Shown in pieces: positions 36,565-49,400 of a stretch of 64,000 nucleotides of DNA. The position numbers were made by a program, and so were the translations under genes. The stretch's first letter is position 1, and each line of letters opens with the position of its first letter. Source of the stretch: Tethya wilhelma (taxonomy: Eukaryota > Porifera > Demospongiae > Tethyida > Tethyidae); NCBI GenBank assembly GCA_964030475.1, contig CAXIPT010000002.1:7539513-7603512 (forward strand). Direction: 5' to 3'. The notes under the pieces were generated by a model that saw only the letters and a program-made list of their open reading frames with translations, was not told the DNA's origin and did no database searches.

Positions 36565-38271
36565 CTTCATGTAGGTTGTTGCCATCTGGAGTAAAACGTG
36601 CTCTAGTTTTTTGCTGTGCCAATCCTACATAAACACTTCTCACTGCCCGGACGATCTGCCCAGTGTGAGGCCAGTGTTTACAATATTTTCAGGGCTTTGC
36701 AATTTTTCATAGACACGTGGCATGGCATGCGATTAAATTGGAACAATTAGAATATAGTTCAGATATACGGAAAGTCGGTCAAACGATTACATCACTATAT
36801 ATATATATATATATATATATTATACAGACATACAAATCCCTCGTTCGACATGCTTATGTGTGGCTCGCTCATGCTCGCCCCAATTAAAGTCAATTGACTC
36901 AGGGTTAGGGTCTAAATTTAGTGAATTTTAGACGCAGGCATTTCATAATCTAAATGACTCTAGGTACAAATTAACAGAGAGACAAAATGACTACCGTAAC
37001 CCTTAATTAGTGCACATGCATGCGCCAAGCATTAATGACAATGCTGACAAGTGGCTGATTAAATGCCAAATTCCTTTGAAGTGAATGACGTCGTCTGCTA
37101 AATTAATTTTCAAACTTTTAGTAGCTACGCCTTCTTTTTGTTTTTCTTATACTAAAAGAGAGTAGACAAAAGCAACAATCAAGCTAACTAATGTAGAAAA
37201 AGGTCTCACACACTAGGAAATAGCCGCCCATCTAAAGCTTTTTTCCAGCTAGCCAACCAGTCTTACAAAAGCAATGCTATGGCTATATAGCCTAACTATC
37301 CCTGTACCTACACGTGTAGCAAGTTCCAAGCTTATCCTCTGAAGAGTTGTAGAAAAACGTCGCTCTAAACCCTACCATCGCGATCGTGAAGATCGTGACC
37401 AATAGTCGCTCAGTGACGAGTAGGGCCACGCCTTAGAAGCAGTTAAGTTCTAACTCTGACTTGATATTTTAGTAGAGTAGTCCCTTACCTATTAATTTTG
37501 TACGTAAAGTTCAGGGCTAATTGCTTTGCTTGCAAAAAAAGTCACTAAAGTAGCCATTACCTGTTAATGCGTCAAACGCAGTTTGCAGCACCCACGTGTT
37601 GACACGTTCACACGTCATCTGTGTATATGCAAATTTAGTGCAAAAAAGTTAGGGATAGAAAATATATAGCTTCCTTTGTGAGTTAAGGTCCCAAATTTGA
37701 TCTGTCAATAGATGAAGAACTGCCTTAGCATTGTACCAAGTTTGATAGAGTAGACCCCCTTGGCATTCGTCCAAACCATTGCATTTTGTTAGCATTTTTA
37801 GAGCTTTTTTTTTTTTTGCAAAATTTTGCAGATTATGGCTTTGCCAAATCACTACAGTGAAAATTTGACTTTCAAAAACGCTCCAAACCACCCAAATTCC
37901 GCTTGATAGCAACAAATTTGTTGATTTCATGCACTTTTGACTAATTGCAAAGAATTTTGGTCTTGTATGTGGTTGCACTGTACAAAATTAACGTACACGT
38001 ACCTCCTCAATGCATGTTTCCAAAAGTTTTACTGGAATATTCTTAACATCTTCACTTGCTTCTTTAGTCAATTTGTACTTAGTAAGAATGTAGGATTGAT
38101 TTTCACTGATTGAAAGATGTTTATGAAGTGCACTCTGATTGGTCGTGAGGAGCATTGCCTGTAAGGAGATAATGCTTTCTTGATCAACATAATTGGGGCG
38201 AGCCCCACACTAGTGTGTTCAACAGCAAAATTTTCTATATCATAATATTATTATAAGCAAAGTTGTGTCCG

Positions 38272-38321
<50 letters not shown>

Positions 38322-39534
38322 GGAAGGTCACCTTCCGTAACACACGGACACACAAAACTTTGCTTATAATAATGATACTAGTGGCATGCAAGCATGGAAT
38401 GGGGCGAGCACGAGCTAGCGCATGCATATATGGTTGTATATACACTTGCATAGATAATTGGGGATCCATATGAGGTATCAAGAGTAGTCATGTGCCGAAA
38501 TTGTGACACGCCTTGCTTCATTACTTTTTACTGCACTGCTGATTCCTACACTACTTATTTTTTAAAAAAATTTTATAGTCTGTCGTACATCCTCTGTATA
38601 ACTGTAGGTTTTGTTAATGACGATCATTGCCTATGCATGCACATAAGACAAGCGCGTAGGTTCACATGTTCATTGTGATCGTGCACTTCAATTCAGTGAG
38701 AAACTTGATCAGTGAGTGACTGAGAAAGCTGCTGCTTGCAATATTGAGCTGAGAGTAAACTTAAAGTTATTAGTTAAAAGACTCGGAATTGAGCCACTGA
38801 TAATTAGAGAGACCAAAATTAGAGGTAAGGGAGCAGAGTCTGACTAAGAGAAAAAAGAAGAACAAGTAGTACTTTTGGCTCCTATACTAGCATGCCAAAA
38901 TGACTTAAAAATGTGTACAGCTGATAACAGAATAGTGTGGATGATAAACGATGGCCTACAAGAGGGTGTTTATCAACTACTTGTCCAAAAGAAGAAAGTC
39001 TGAGAGCCTTTGGAAGTAAGCAGATATGTGAAGTACGCTTTTTGTAGTCATATGTCAGATCATAAGCTAAAGATCGGAAAGGGTCCAAAGTTCACTTACG
39101 TTCCGAGGGGCAAACTCTGGAAAATAATTGATGTGTTACAGTATCACAACTACACATGTGCAAAGTCTGTAAGTAAAGTGGAAACTTATGCATAGAACAC
39201 TGGAAATCTGACACAAAGTTATTACAAAGTTCAAAAATTGCTGACACAGTACTTTTATTACATTTACATAAAGTACTAACCTTTGCAAGACATGCTTCCA
39301 TATAGATGATTAGGTCTTCTAAATAGCCTCCTTTTTCTATATTAGCTCGAGACATAAACCAACGAAGGGTCTCCGGAATATCAGCTGAAGTGCTAAGAAA
39401 AGAACAAAAGTCTTTTGCAAAGTCAAGTTTGACTTTCACGTCAAGAACTTGAATATTTGCTGTGTGCAGATCTGGCCAGATGCGAAATCTGTACTGAATG
39501 TATGAGAGTGTGTGTGTGTGTGTGAAATGGGGGA

Positions 39535-39582
<48 letters not shown>

Positions 39583-42516
39583 GATTTATAGTGTATACAA
39601 ATTATGTTACTTTGAATGAATTAGCAACAAAAAATATTCTAATTGTGTTGTTATTTTGACTGGGAGTTGATTTCTCAAAACACCATAATATTGTAAAGAC
39701 ATTTCTTGATTCTTATATTGATACAAGGATCATAATGATAGCATAATAATATGAATCCAGCTGGCCGGCTATTACTGGCATAGCACTGAGTTGAAAGGCA
39801 CTGTGTGCATGCAAGTTATATTACTATTGTGCATTATGCATGAAGTAGCTGGGTTACATCATCATGAATCATAGTCTATGCCTGAAGTAAATAATTACAA
39901 TCAGTCTCAGCCTAAACTGCACTGCAGCTTAGCTAGCTGATACATGCCAAATCACACACTTATATGCTTACATAGAAATCAGGCCAATTCTTATGTGTCT
40001 TATGACTAAGCACCACTGACCAACAGCAACAGCAGCAGCAGCCCATCTGAGCATGCAAGCTGCTCCCATTCAACATAAAGAAGCTTAAAGAAGCACAAAA
40101 GCCTCAAACCTCAGCAACTACTGACAGTGTTGCTGGACAGAAAAAATATATTTCTACAAAATCATTCAGATTTATGTAAGTATCATTAATTTTTACACTA
40201 TAGAGCTGTCTTTCTTGAGATTTCGATGGGACAGACATGCAGACAAAACGACTACCATAATCCTCGTCACGTGCATAGCACGTGCTGATCGAGGCTAAAC
40301 TAGTTCCAGAAAAAGTTAAAAGTGCTGTATACTCTTGGCAAACTGGAGATTTGGCAGTTTTAGTACGCGCAACATACAATTAATGGTTGTCATGCATGCA
40401 TTGGCGGATTTGCTTAAGGTTACGGGCTACAGTTGGCTCATGAATATTCATACAATTTTTTGTATTTTATATTTCCATTTATGCGTGTGATAAGAAAGCC
40501 ATTGGCAATCAGCACAAATCTACACTGCATAACTTCTATGCTAAGCGAAACCAGACCTGATTTTGATTATACATGCATAATAATAGCTGCACAAAAATAT
40601 ACAGCACTACATGTAGTATACAAGCNAATTATGTTACTTTGAATGAATTAGCAACAAAAAATATTCTAATTGTGTTGTTATTTTGACTGGGAGTTGATTT
40701 CTCAAAACACCATAATATTGTAAAGACATTTCTTGATTCTTATATTGATACAAGGATCATAATGATAGCATAATAATATGAATCCAGCTGGCCGGCTATT
40801 ACTGGCATAGCACTGAGTTGAAAGGCACTGTGTGCATGCAAGTTATATTACTATTGTGCATTATGCATGAAGTAGCTGGGTTACATCATCATGAATCATA
40901 GTCTATGCCTGAAGTAAATAATTACAATCAGTCTCAGCCTAAACTGCACTGCAGCTTAGCTAGCTGATACATGCCAAATCACACACTTATATGCTTACAT
41001 AGAAATCAGGCCAATTCTTATGTGTCTTATGACTAAGCACCACTGACCAACAGCAACAGCAGCAGCAGCCCATCTGAGCATGCAAGCTGCTCCCATTCAA
41101 CATAAAGAAGCTTAAAGAAGCACAAAAGCCTCAAACCTCAGCAACTACTGACAGTGTTGCTGGACAGAAAAAATATATTTCTACAAAATCATTCAGATTT
41201 ATGTAAGTATCATTAATTTTTACACTATAGAGCTGTCTTTCTTGAGATTTCGATGGGACAGACATGCAGACAAAACGACTACCATAATCCTCGTCACGTG
41301 CATAGCACGTGCTGATCGAGGCTAAACTAGTTCCAGAAAAAGTTAAAAGTGCTGTATACTCTTGGCAAACTGGAGATTTGGCAGTTTTAGTACGCGCAAC
41401 ATACAATTAATGGTTGTCATGCATGCATTGGCGGATTTGCTTAAGGTTACGGGCTACAGTTGGCTCATGAATATTCATACAATTTTTTGTATTTTATATT
41501 TCCATTTATGCGTGTGATAAGAAAGCCATTGGCAATCAGCACAAATCTACACTGCATAACTTCTATGCTAAGCGAAACCAGACCTGATTTTGATTATACA
41601 TGCATAATAATAGCTGCACAAAAATATACAGCACTACATGTAGTATACAAGCATTCCCATTTTCGTGGGTGGGGAAAACACAACATCCCGTCAACTATTA
41701 AATTATAGTGACACGGTTCCTTAAGGTTACGGGCTACAGTTAGCTCATGGATATGCTAATAAGTGCAAGCAAAGTACAAGCTTGTTATAGTTTTTGAGTT
41801 ACGCTTTGTCTTGGGCATCACTTCGAGCGTCAATCAAGCTTCAACCAACAATGGCATTGCAAAAATTGTACGTTTCATATCTCTAAACTATTTTCTCTTC
41901 GTGTCACCCTCTGAAAGGTACTTATACCTATCGTTAGAAGTGCACAAAGCTCCGTTCAGAGTCTTATTGCTGGCATGATTTGCTGACAAAAATTTTCCTA
42001 CAACATTTGTTGTCATCATATTTTGCTTGCATAATAGAACAATGTGGTCAGTTGTTATTACAAATCTAGTATATACCTCAAGTAAGCAGACTTTAAACTG
42101 AAACTCATGTTCGAAATTTATTAGTAACTTTCTGTCCATCATATACAGTGACACAGTGCCTATAATCACCAGAACATAAATCTTGAGACAAAAACTATAA
42201 CATAATATACCGCTATATACTTGGAGTGGACCAACTTTGTTATTTGATCACTTACGCCATGAGCCATTTCAAGCTCTAAGAGCGTGGTCTCGGTTAAGGC
42301 AACACAAATTCCAGAACTATTTAGGGACTGAACCCAGTCATAGGTGTTACGAACTAATTCAATCCGCTTCAACAATGCTGGATGTGATGTACTATCTGTT
42401 TCTAAAGATTGAAACAGGTGTTGATATCCTGGCAACAGGTTGAGGTTACGAATGTCCTCATTGGCCAAGTGCCCATCAAGGGTATATGAGGCCACATTAG
42501 TGTCCAGGCAATATAT
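36565..42516 (-). CDS. Unrecognised multi-exon gene (partial model)
   Basis: Exons in coding order: 42256-42516, [missing exon], 39281-39488, 39100-39166, 38888-39066, 38003-38158, 36565-36624. The last five agree in phase and each has good splice sites, giving about 224 continuous residues. The 42256-42516 exon gives 87 residues (contains LLPGYQHLFQSL) but ends in a phase that does not fit the next exon, so at least one exon is missing. The gap contains a probable assembly duplication. Neither a start nor a stop codon was found. The predicted chain is mostly helical, with a small Cys/His cluster (HMCSCDTVTH). I do not recognise a domain and assign no function. Confidence 0.5.
36799..36821. 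repeat. (AT)n microsatellite
   Basis: About 11 AT units. Confidence 0.9.
38246..38373. repeat. Inverted repeat with internal (TG)n tract
   Basis: ATTATAAGCAAAG plus TGTGTCCGTGTGTG on the left is mirrored by CACACGGACACAC plus CTTTGCTTATAAT on the right. The TG microsatellite is on the left, and GGAAGGTCACCTTCC forms the inner palindrome. Confidence 0.85.
38480..38577 (+). repeat. Solo copy of the AGTAGTCATGTGCCGAAATTG repeat
   Basis: Matches the arms of the inverted repeat at 48290-48697 and the copy at 50802-50898. Confidence 0.75.
39541..39579 (+). repeat. (GA)n microsatellite
   Basis: About 19 GA units, preceded by a short (GT)n tract. Confidence 0.95.
39600..40625 (+). repeat. 1,026-bp tandem segment, copy 1
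   Basis: Repeated at 40627-41652 with a constant offset of 1,027 and no difference noticed by eye. A single N at 40626 separates the copies. This pattern suggests an assembly join between overlapping contigs or haplotypes rather than a biological duplication. Confidence 0.9.
40627..41652 (+). repeat. 1,026-bp tandem segment, copy 2
   Basis: Second copy of 39600-40625. It includes the same minus-strand 91-codon frame (41131-41406), which is without recognisable domains and is probably not a gene. Confidence 0.9.
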
Positions 42517-43429
42517 CTACATGATAGAAATCAAAACAAACAGTGAAATGCACAGCTTATCTAAATGAATGCTATGCGCGCACAATTTTAGCACCCTCCT
42601 ACTCTAAATCCTGGCTACACCCCTGACATTAATGCACTTATGCATATGCTGCATGTTTATAAACAGTTAATCATACCCTATTCATATATTCCCAGTACGG
42701 TAGTACTGGGTACATAGGAATGGCACGGATGGCCCATTAGCACAATACAAATATTCACGCGAATAACTCTGCAAAAACCGGGCGCTTGGCACTAAAAGGC
42801 TTCTCAAGCTACTATTTAGTTCATTCTCTTTCTAACAAGCCCAAAAACATGGCCTAAAACCATCGCTAAAGTATCAAACTAAAATATGCCAAACCTCCAG
42901 TTTTCTCCATCTTCTTCTTCTTCTTCTTCTGTTATGTCACGGCTTTTCTCGAAGACTGTACACTTATAGAAGCTAATTCTTGAACGAATAAACTTGGTAT
43001 GTTGGTCTTCATTCGCTTTTGGCATCGGTTTTCTGTGTCACTCGTCGAGTGGCTCAATACAAGACGAAAAGCGCTTTCTCTGTATGGCAGCCATTATTTG
43101 TAAACCATAAATTATTCATAAGCTAGCTAGCTTAACGACCCTTTCCATATTCAAGTGTGCGTTATTTGGAATTTATTGCAAGATGCCCGTTACAAGCAGT
43201 ACTCCAAGCTCTGTCCTATTTTCTCGTTCTCTGTGTTCAGTTCTTCAGTAGGGAAGTTATCTATAGCTAACAAGACACATATATATCAGATTCAACTTGG
43301 GATTTCAGTATTTCAGCTGTGTAAAAGGCATGACTGTACTGTAGCCGGGATCAAGTTCTCTGCCGGCTCAGGCTAAAAACTGTATTATACTGATATTATA
43401 AACAATTATTTCAAAAAAAAAATAGAACA

Positions 43430-43703
43430 AACAAGTACAAAAAACATTAGAAATGTAATGTAAACATAGGAATGGCCAAATCGTAAAAAAGTGAGCAAAC
43501 AAGATAGGAATGCTGGTCAGATTGAGCGAGTTCATTCCTGTGTCTACAATGTCATTGAGCTCAGTAGAGATATGAACATAGGTGACACAGTGAAATGAAC
43601 TCCTCGCTCAATCTGACCAGCATTCCTATCTTGTTTACTCACTTTTTTACGATTTGGCCATTCCTATGTTTACATTACATTTCTAATGTTTTTTGTACTT
43701 GTT
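43430..43703. mobile_element. Near-perfect inverted repeat, arms about 105 bp, loop about 60 bp
   Basis: The left arm (from ACAAGTACAAAAAACATTAG) and the right arm (ending TTTTTTGTACTTGTTG) pair almost perfectly; about one mismatch is seen over the first 100 bp. No coding frame. The transcript would fold into a long hairpin. Confidence 0.9.
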
Positions 43704-44266
43704 GTATATATAGCTATGGCCCGGGTGTCTCAAGAAAACTTTAGTCATGTTTTGCGCGAATAACTCACGAACAGAAAAGGCAAATTGGACAGGACTTGGA
43801 CGATTCTTCTCAGCTCTCCAACCCAAATAAAATATATATAAATGCACTTTGCTGCTCTTCTTCGCATTTAATACATGGATGGTCAACCGGATGGACTTCT
43901 CAGCTCAGACAGATTATAGCTCTGAAGTGCGTAAATACTCAAAGCTGTCACTAAACCTGCTGTTCTTGAGTTTACTTCTCATTCGGCGATAAAAAGTTAA
44001 GTGAATTTTACTCCTAGAAACTCGAGGAGTAAATGAAGGAAAGACAAAAAAGAAGCTTGACAACTCAAAAAGCAAGGCATGTTTGAGATCTGGGAGCCTT
44101 GCATAGCCAACAAAGTGAGTTAATTAAGAGTGTACTGATGTAACCTTAGTCTCGTTCCGAGGCTCAAAACCTCCTATTCTCATGGTCATGCTAACTTTCT
44201 GCATATGAACAGCGTATACCTTTGCAATTCCTGATCCAAACCTTCTAAAACACCTTAACATCTTCA

Positions 44267-44271
<5 letters not shown>

Positions 44272-44322
<51 letters not shown>

Positions 44323-44369
44323 NNNNNNNNNNNNNNNNNNNNNNNNNNNNNNNNNNNNNNNNNNNNNNN

Positions 44370-44449
<80 letters not shown>
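44272..44449 (+). repeat. (TG)n microsatellite with a 47-bp gap of N
   Basis: TG units flank N at 44323-44369. The true length is unknown. Confidence 0.95.
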
Positions 44450-44451
<2 letters not shown>

Positions 44452-44771
44452 TGTGCCATATAGTTTGTTTAATTGCTGACTGCATTGGTGACTAATTTGT
44501 GTTACTGATTATTATACTACACCATATTATAGCGAAAGTTGGAAGTATACAAGTAAGTAATTACAGCATCACATGCATGTAATTATTGTAATAAAGTTCT
44601 GCATATTCAACTCCTGTCTGTCTACAGATAAAATTCTTGGGACAAAATATAGATGCATTGTCAACAGTAAGTTGCATCATGGTAGTCAATTAACTTGTAC
44701 CATGATGCAACCTTATCATACATTTACAAGGTACGTGTTTCCAATCATGTTAATATGCAACAGGTTGCATG

Positions 44772-45052
44772 CAGAGGAGGTCCAACATCCGCGGGTTAAT
44801 TGCAGGTCCTCGGTGATCACGTGATATTATTTCCGGGTCTCCGTACTTGCACATATCCGTAAGCTTTTAGCCATTTCCAAAGGGTTGTCTTGCTCTCTAA
44901 GCAACTTATCTAGCGAAGTAACAAGAAAGAGAACAAAACTTAGCTTATTTCTAAGCAGTAGCATCTGATTTCAAGACCAGGAAACAGGAGTCACGTGATG
45001 TGTTAATTTAGAAATGGTCTGTAATTAACCCGTGGATGTTGGACCTCCTCTG
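44772..45052. mobile_element. 281-bp MITE with CAGAGGAGGTCC ends and a 9-bp target duplication
   Basis: The TIR CAGAGGAGGTCCAACATCC matches exactly at both ends and continues to 34 bp with two mismatches. The direct repeat GGTTGCATG flanks it exactly at 44763-44771 and 45053-45061. Two TCACGTGAT sites lie inside. Non-coding. Confidence 0.92.
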
Positions 45053-45720
45053 GGTTGCATGTAAGATGTTGCACAGTGTATGCTGCCAAAAACTATTGCA
45101 AGCAACATCTTGCCAAGGTGTTACATGACTGAGTAGAAAGGCCTTCAAAACTTCCTACATGTTGCATGACCACATCAAAGGAATATTCTGTGCAACATTG
45201 TTGCATTAATGTTGCACGTACCATTACCATGCAACATTGTTGTGTGCTAATTTAACATATAAACTCCTATAGAAATAACTGAATGATAATTTTGACATGT
45301 AAATCAATGGCCTCTTTTCACTTTACAGTGTGTTGAATTCATGATTAAGCTGTTTGTAGGTCTTTCAAACTTAAAATTAACTTTCATTATTTTCATCTAA
45401 ACTAGTCAGAAAGTGAGATTTCAAGGAAAACTGGATTGTGGTAGCTGACTGCTGTTGTTAACATCACTGTACACCCATAAGTTGTGCTTCTATAAGGCTT
45501 GAAAATTAACTTCATATAATTATTCATAATAATATTTATTTGATGAGGTCATGCAACACGTTGCATGAAGTTGAAGGCCTTTCTACTTCACCTTGGCCAT
45601 CATGCACTATGCAACGTTTTTGAGCAATATTGTTGCATAATATTATTGATGTTGTACACAACACTATAATTTCAATAAAATTACCATGCATGCGCAACAT
45701 TGTTTTGTAAAGACCATCAT
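45053..45720. mobile_element. Foldback element rich in GCAACATTGTTGC motifs
   Basis: The arms at about 45055-45235 and 45545-45720 are inverted copies (both contain GAAGGCCTTTCTAC or its inverse and several GCAACAT/ATGTTGC motifs). The MITE at 44772-45052 was inserted at its left edge. A related palindrome (GTTGCATCATGGTA and inverse) is at 44670-44712. Confidence 0.65.
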
Positions 45721-46187
45721 GATCATAGACTAGCAAGATTCTTGCATACTGTATGTAAGATGATGCCAAATACTGCTGTATATATGACAGAAATATTGCA
45801 TAGTGTATATGATGGCCTGACAACAGTAAACTTTGAGCAACTTACCGAGAAGAACCGGCTTGAGCTCTCCAAAAAATATAGAAAACGAAAGTAAATGGAT
45901 ACCCCCTATAATATGCAAGGTGAAAAATCAATCAGATGCCAGGTAGAGACCGTCACTGCAAAAAAGAAAAAAAACACACCTCATACTGTTTCACCCATTA
46001 CCAGACACCACCAATTTCAGCCTGAGAAGTTTCATAGATGCAAGTCATGCGCGTTACGCGGGATTTTTTGGTTCTAGATAGTGCCCGGCGAAGTATTGCA
46101 CTGAAGTCTATTTCAAATTCAGTATAGCTTCTTGTTTGTCAAACACATTACTAATGAGGTATTTGTGCCGGTCTGGTGTTGGTGCAG

Positions 46188-46235
46188 ACTTAGCTTCGTT
46201 CCCAGGCTCTCGGCCCACCTACCGGGAACGAGGCT
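46188..46235. mobile_element. Minimal TAGCCTCG-family palindrome
   Basis: About 46 bp: TAGCTTCGTTCCCAGGCTC followed by an inverted GGGAACGAGGCTA. No target duplication recognised. Confidence 0.6.
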
Positions 46236-46438
46236 ACATAATATTCCGAACAGAACTCTAGTCAACTTACCGGCAAAAAGTCAAGAAGGTTCAACTACAC
46301 TAGCCGAGGTCAGAGAGGTATCCCGCAAGTATATTCTATTGGTCAATTTTCTCGTTTTCTGTCATATGAGCACAGCGCGCGCGCGTGGCACGTGGGTGTT
46401 CAGCGTTGCACGTGCGCATAGTGTATGAACCTGTTTCC

Positions 46439-49400
46439 ATGGTTACCGGAGGCCAAACGGATCAAGGAGTCAACACCAGCCCCCACTCCAACTTCAGTAT
46501 GCCTACAGGTTAGTCCATCAGTAACTTTTCCATATGAAACCGTACATTTGCCATGCCTATCAAATTATGATCTATGCTTAGCCTCGTTCCCAGGCCCCCC
46601 AAAAAAAGGGCCTGGTGTCTATTGACTGCGCATGCGCGTATTTGTAGCGAAAAAGAACAGTCCTACCTGGATTGGTTACTGCTGCTTTTTCACTCTTTTC
46701 TTCTTGAAATATATCAAGTAAGTGCCTGGAAAGAGACAAGCGTTCGTTTAGCTTTTCTGTGCCTATCGCTTCGAAAAAACCTATGACGTAATCCAGTCAA
46801 CAGAGTATACGGACAATTTTACGGTGAAATTTACAATGTACCCAGATTTTGGGTACAAACTGGTGCAGTCAATAGATACCAAGCCCTCTTTTGGGCCTGG
46901 GGACGAGGCTAGATCTATGCTATGCCTCAACCGAACATAAAATTTTTCTGTAAGGTTAATAAACATTGTCAGGTATGATATTACAACCAAGATCTACTCG
47001 ACCTCAGAGGCTCCTACATATCACTGGCAAGATGCAATCACTTTAATAGCTAGGTTGACTAAACTGGCTGAAGCCTCCTAATGTACAATCTGATGATTCA
47101 GTACTGATTGCACCATTTATACTTTAAAACTACACTTCCCCTATGGGCCTATCAGCTCCTTCTACTTTGCCAGCAAAATAAATGGATCAACTGACTTATC
47201 CGGCACCTCACCCAGGACCCCTAATCCCTGGCCCTAGCCCTAGTGCTAACCCTAGTCCTAGCCCTGTCCGAGGTGCCGAATAAGTCAGTTGACCCAAATA
47301 AATTTCACTGTTTGCACTGTGATCCAAAATTCACCCTACACTTACCCACCCACTTTTATTTTTTTCTAGGGAAAGCAGCAAAGAAAGAAAAGCAAGGTGA
47401 GCTACAGCTAGGGGAGCCATTGTGGCTTGTATATGAACACATACTAAAGTATAGTGGGACAATTTCAAACACGGGGGGGGGTATTTCCAACAAATAGTGC
47501 TTGGCTCTGAATGCTGTTCAGATTATAGACTTTCTATACAGTAGATCTGGTAATTTAGTTGATGAAGATGGTCATCTGAAACATCAAACTTATTGCCCTG
47601 CCTCATTTTGAAATTGCCTTACCTCATGGAAAATTGGCTAAAACCTTCTTGTGTGTTATGTGTTTGATGTATTGCAATTGTTTTCTGATATCAACCCAGA
47701 TAATACACCTGTTGTTCAGTCAGGCACCTACATTTTCCCTAATGGAGAGAAATATGGTTAGTGCTTTCAATTCTGTACTGTATAATGACAATAGTAGCAT
47801 ATCTGTGGTATGTGGTGTTTGATGTTGAGAATGCACTAGTGAATGATAGAATGTCATTACTAACAGTCAAACCTCCAATAACGGACCCTCTGAGAAGCAG
47901 ACTCTCTTGAGCGGACATAGTCTGTGTCCATTCCAGAGTACTTAGGCAACTTCCAAGAAGTGGACGCTTCTTGCTTCCAGACAGCGGACAATAGCTGTGC
48001 TTCCAACGTGTCTCAAGTAGTAACAAAATTGCCTCCAAATAAAGGACACTCAGGAAACCACACCCAAATAATTGTGCTTCATATGTAAAATCACGAGTAG
48101 ATATGTAAAACCATGCTTGCATATTTTTAAACCTTACAGTGGGTAATGATGAAAATTAACGTTAGGTAGCTAGCAACTATAGATCAATTGAGTAACATAG
48201 AGCATTTTTACTCCAATTTTTCTCTCAGCGTGCATATTCATGTCGACATGTCCCCTCAGGCATGGCATTTGATTCTCAGCAATATTATAACAAGTAGTAA
48301 AAATTTCAAAAAAAAATAAGTGGTGTAGGAATGGGCAGTGTGGTAAAAAGCATTGGAACAAGCCATGTCTCAATTTCAGCACATGACTACTTCATTTTTG
48401 ATTTATTTTTGATCCCTAATATGGATCCTTAGTGTCATAAATGCATGCAATGATCTGTACTACTATAGTACCATATCTTATTGTTGCATTCGTCCAAATT
48501 CCTACTAATCAGTTGGCTAAGCAGTGAAGTAAACCATAACAAGACAGGCAACTTAAACTGGACTGCATGCCGGCCAACAATGAGGTATAAAAAATGAAGT
48601 AGTCATGTGCCGAAATTGAGACATGCCTTGTTCCAATGCTTTTTACTGCACTGCCCATTCCTACACCACTTATTTTTTTGAAATTTTACTACTCGTTCAT
48701 TCACTTTTTCAACACTACAGTGTGGAGACTATCAGAGACTGGTAAGTCACTACAAAAAGCTTGAGTAGCAGCTACAATTTCATTATGCTGGATGAGGCTA
48801 ATGTACATGTGCATAATGCCACGTGGATAGATGACCTTTGAACTCTACCTAAGATGGCTGCATTGCAGTACATGAATTTATACACTAAGTTTTAAAGCTT
48901 TCTAGTTTTTGTTTAGGCCTTTTTGAGATTGAAATGAGTATCAAGGAATGTAGAACCCAAGAAAAGAACTTACTTTGTGCTGTTAAAGTTGGCTCAACAC
49001 ATTCTGGTTCTGCATGCAAGGCCTACAACTCACAAAAACTTTTCTCAGCACTCATAGTGAGCGCTAGTGGGAAGCCACCATAGTGCCATTTTTGTTCTTC
49101 TATCTTTTGATCCCAGTATACATGCAGGTCATATATATATATATATACATTACTTTTTGTCTTTGTGTAGAAGGGGAATATGTTAAGAACAACTCTAGAG
49201 TAATTGAAAGATGTGGAGAGGGAAGACATACCTTTGCAAGTGGAATTGTTTACACTGGAAAATGGGAAAAAGACCGAATGAATGGGAAAGGTACACTGGT
49301 ATCCAAAAAAGAAAAAAAAAAAGAGAGAGAACAATTTCTCTGTTAGATCTTATTAGATATACGATTTGCATGCCTTGTCTTGTCTGCATGCTGTCCAAAT

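Larger units (their letters stand above)
42517..46438. other. Intergenic, repeat-bearing region
   Basis: Contains the inverted repeat at 43430-43703, the gap-containing TG microsatellite and the MITE/foldback nest at 44.7-45.7 kb. A short possible minus-strand exon (about 44219-44267, preceded by a CA tract on that strand) has splice-like ends but was not linked to a gene. Confidence 0.5.

Noticed and set aside
40104..41406. Two identical minus-strand 91-codon frames
   Set aside because: They are one frame present twice because of the 1,026-bp duplicated segment. No domain, and the sequence looks non-coding.
41888..42169. Possible extra exon (minus) for the unrecognised gene
   Set aside because: The open frame needs a splice phase that fits neither neighbouring exon, and part matches a MITE end.
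44219..44267. Possible small minus-strand exon after a CA tract
   Set aside because: Acceptor and donor look good, but no phase-compatible partner exon was found.
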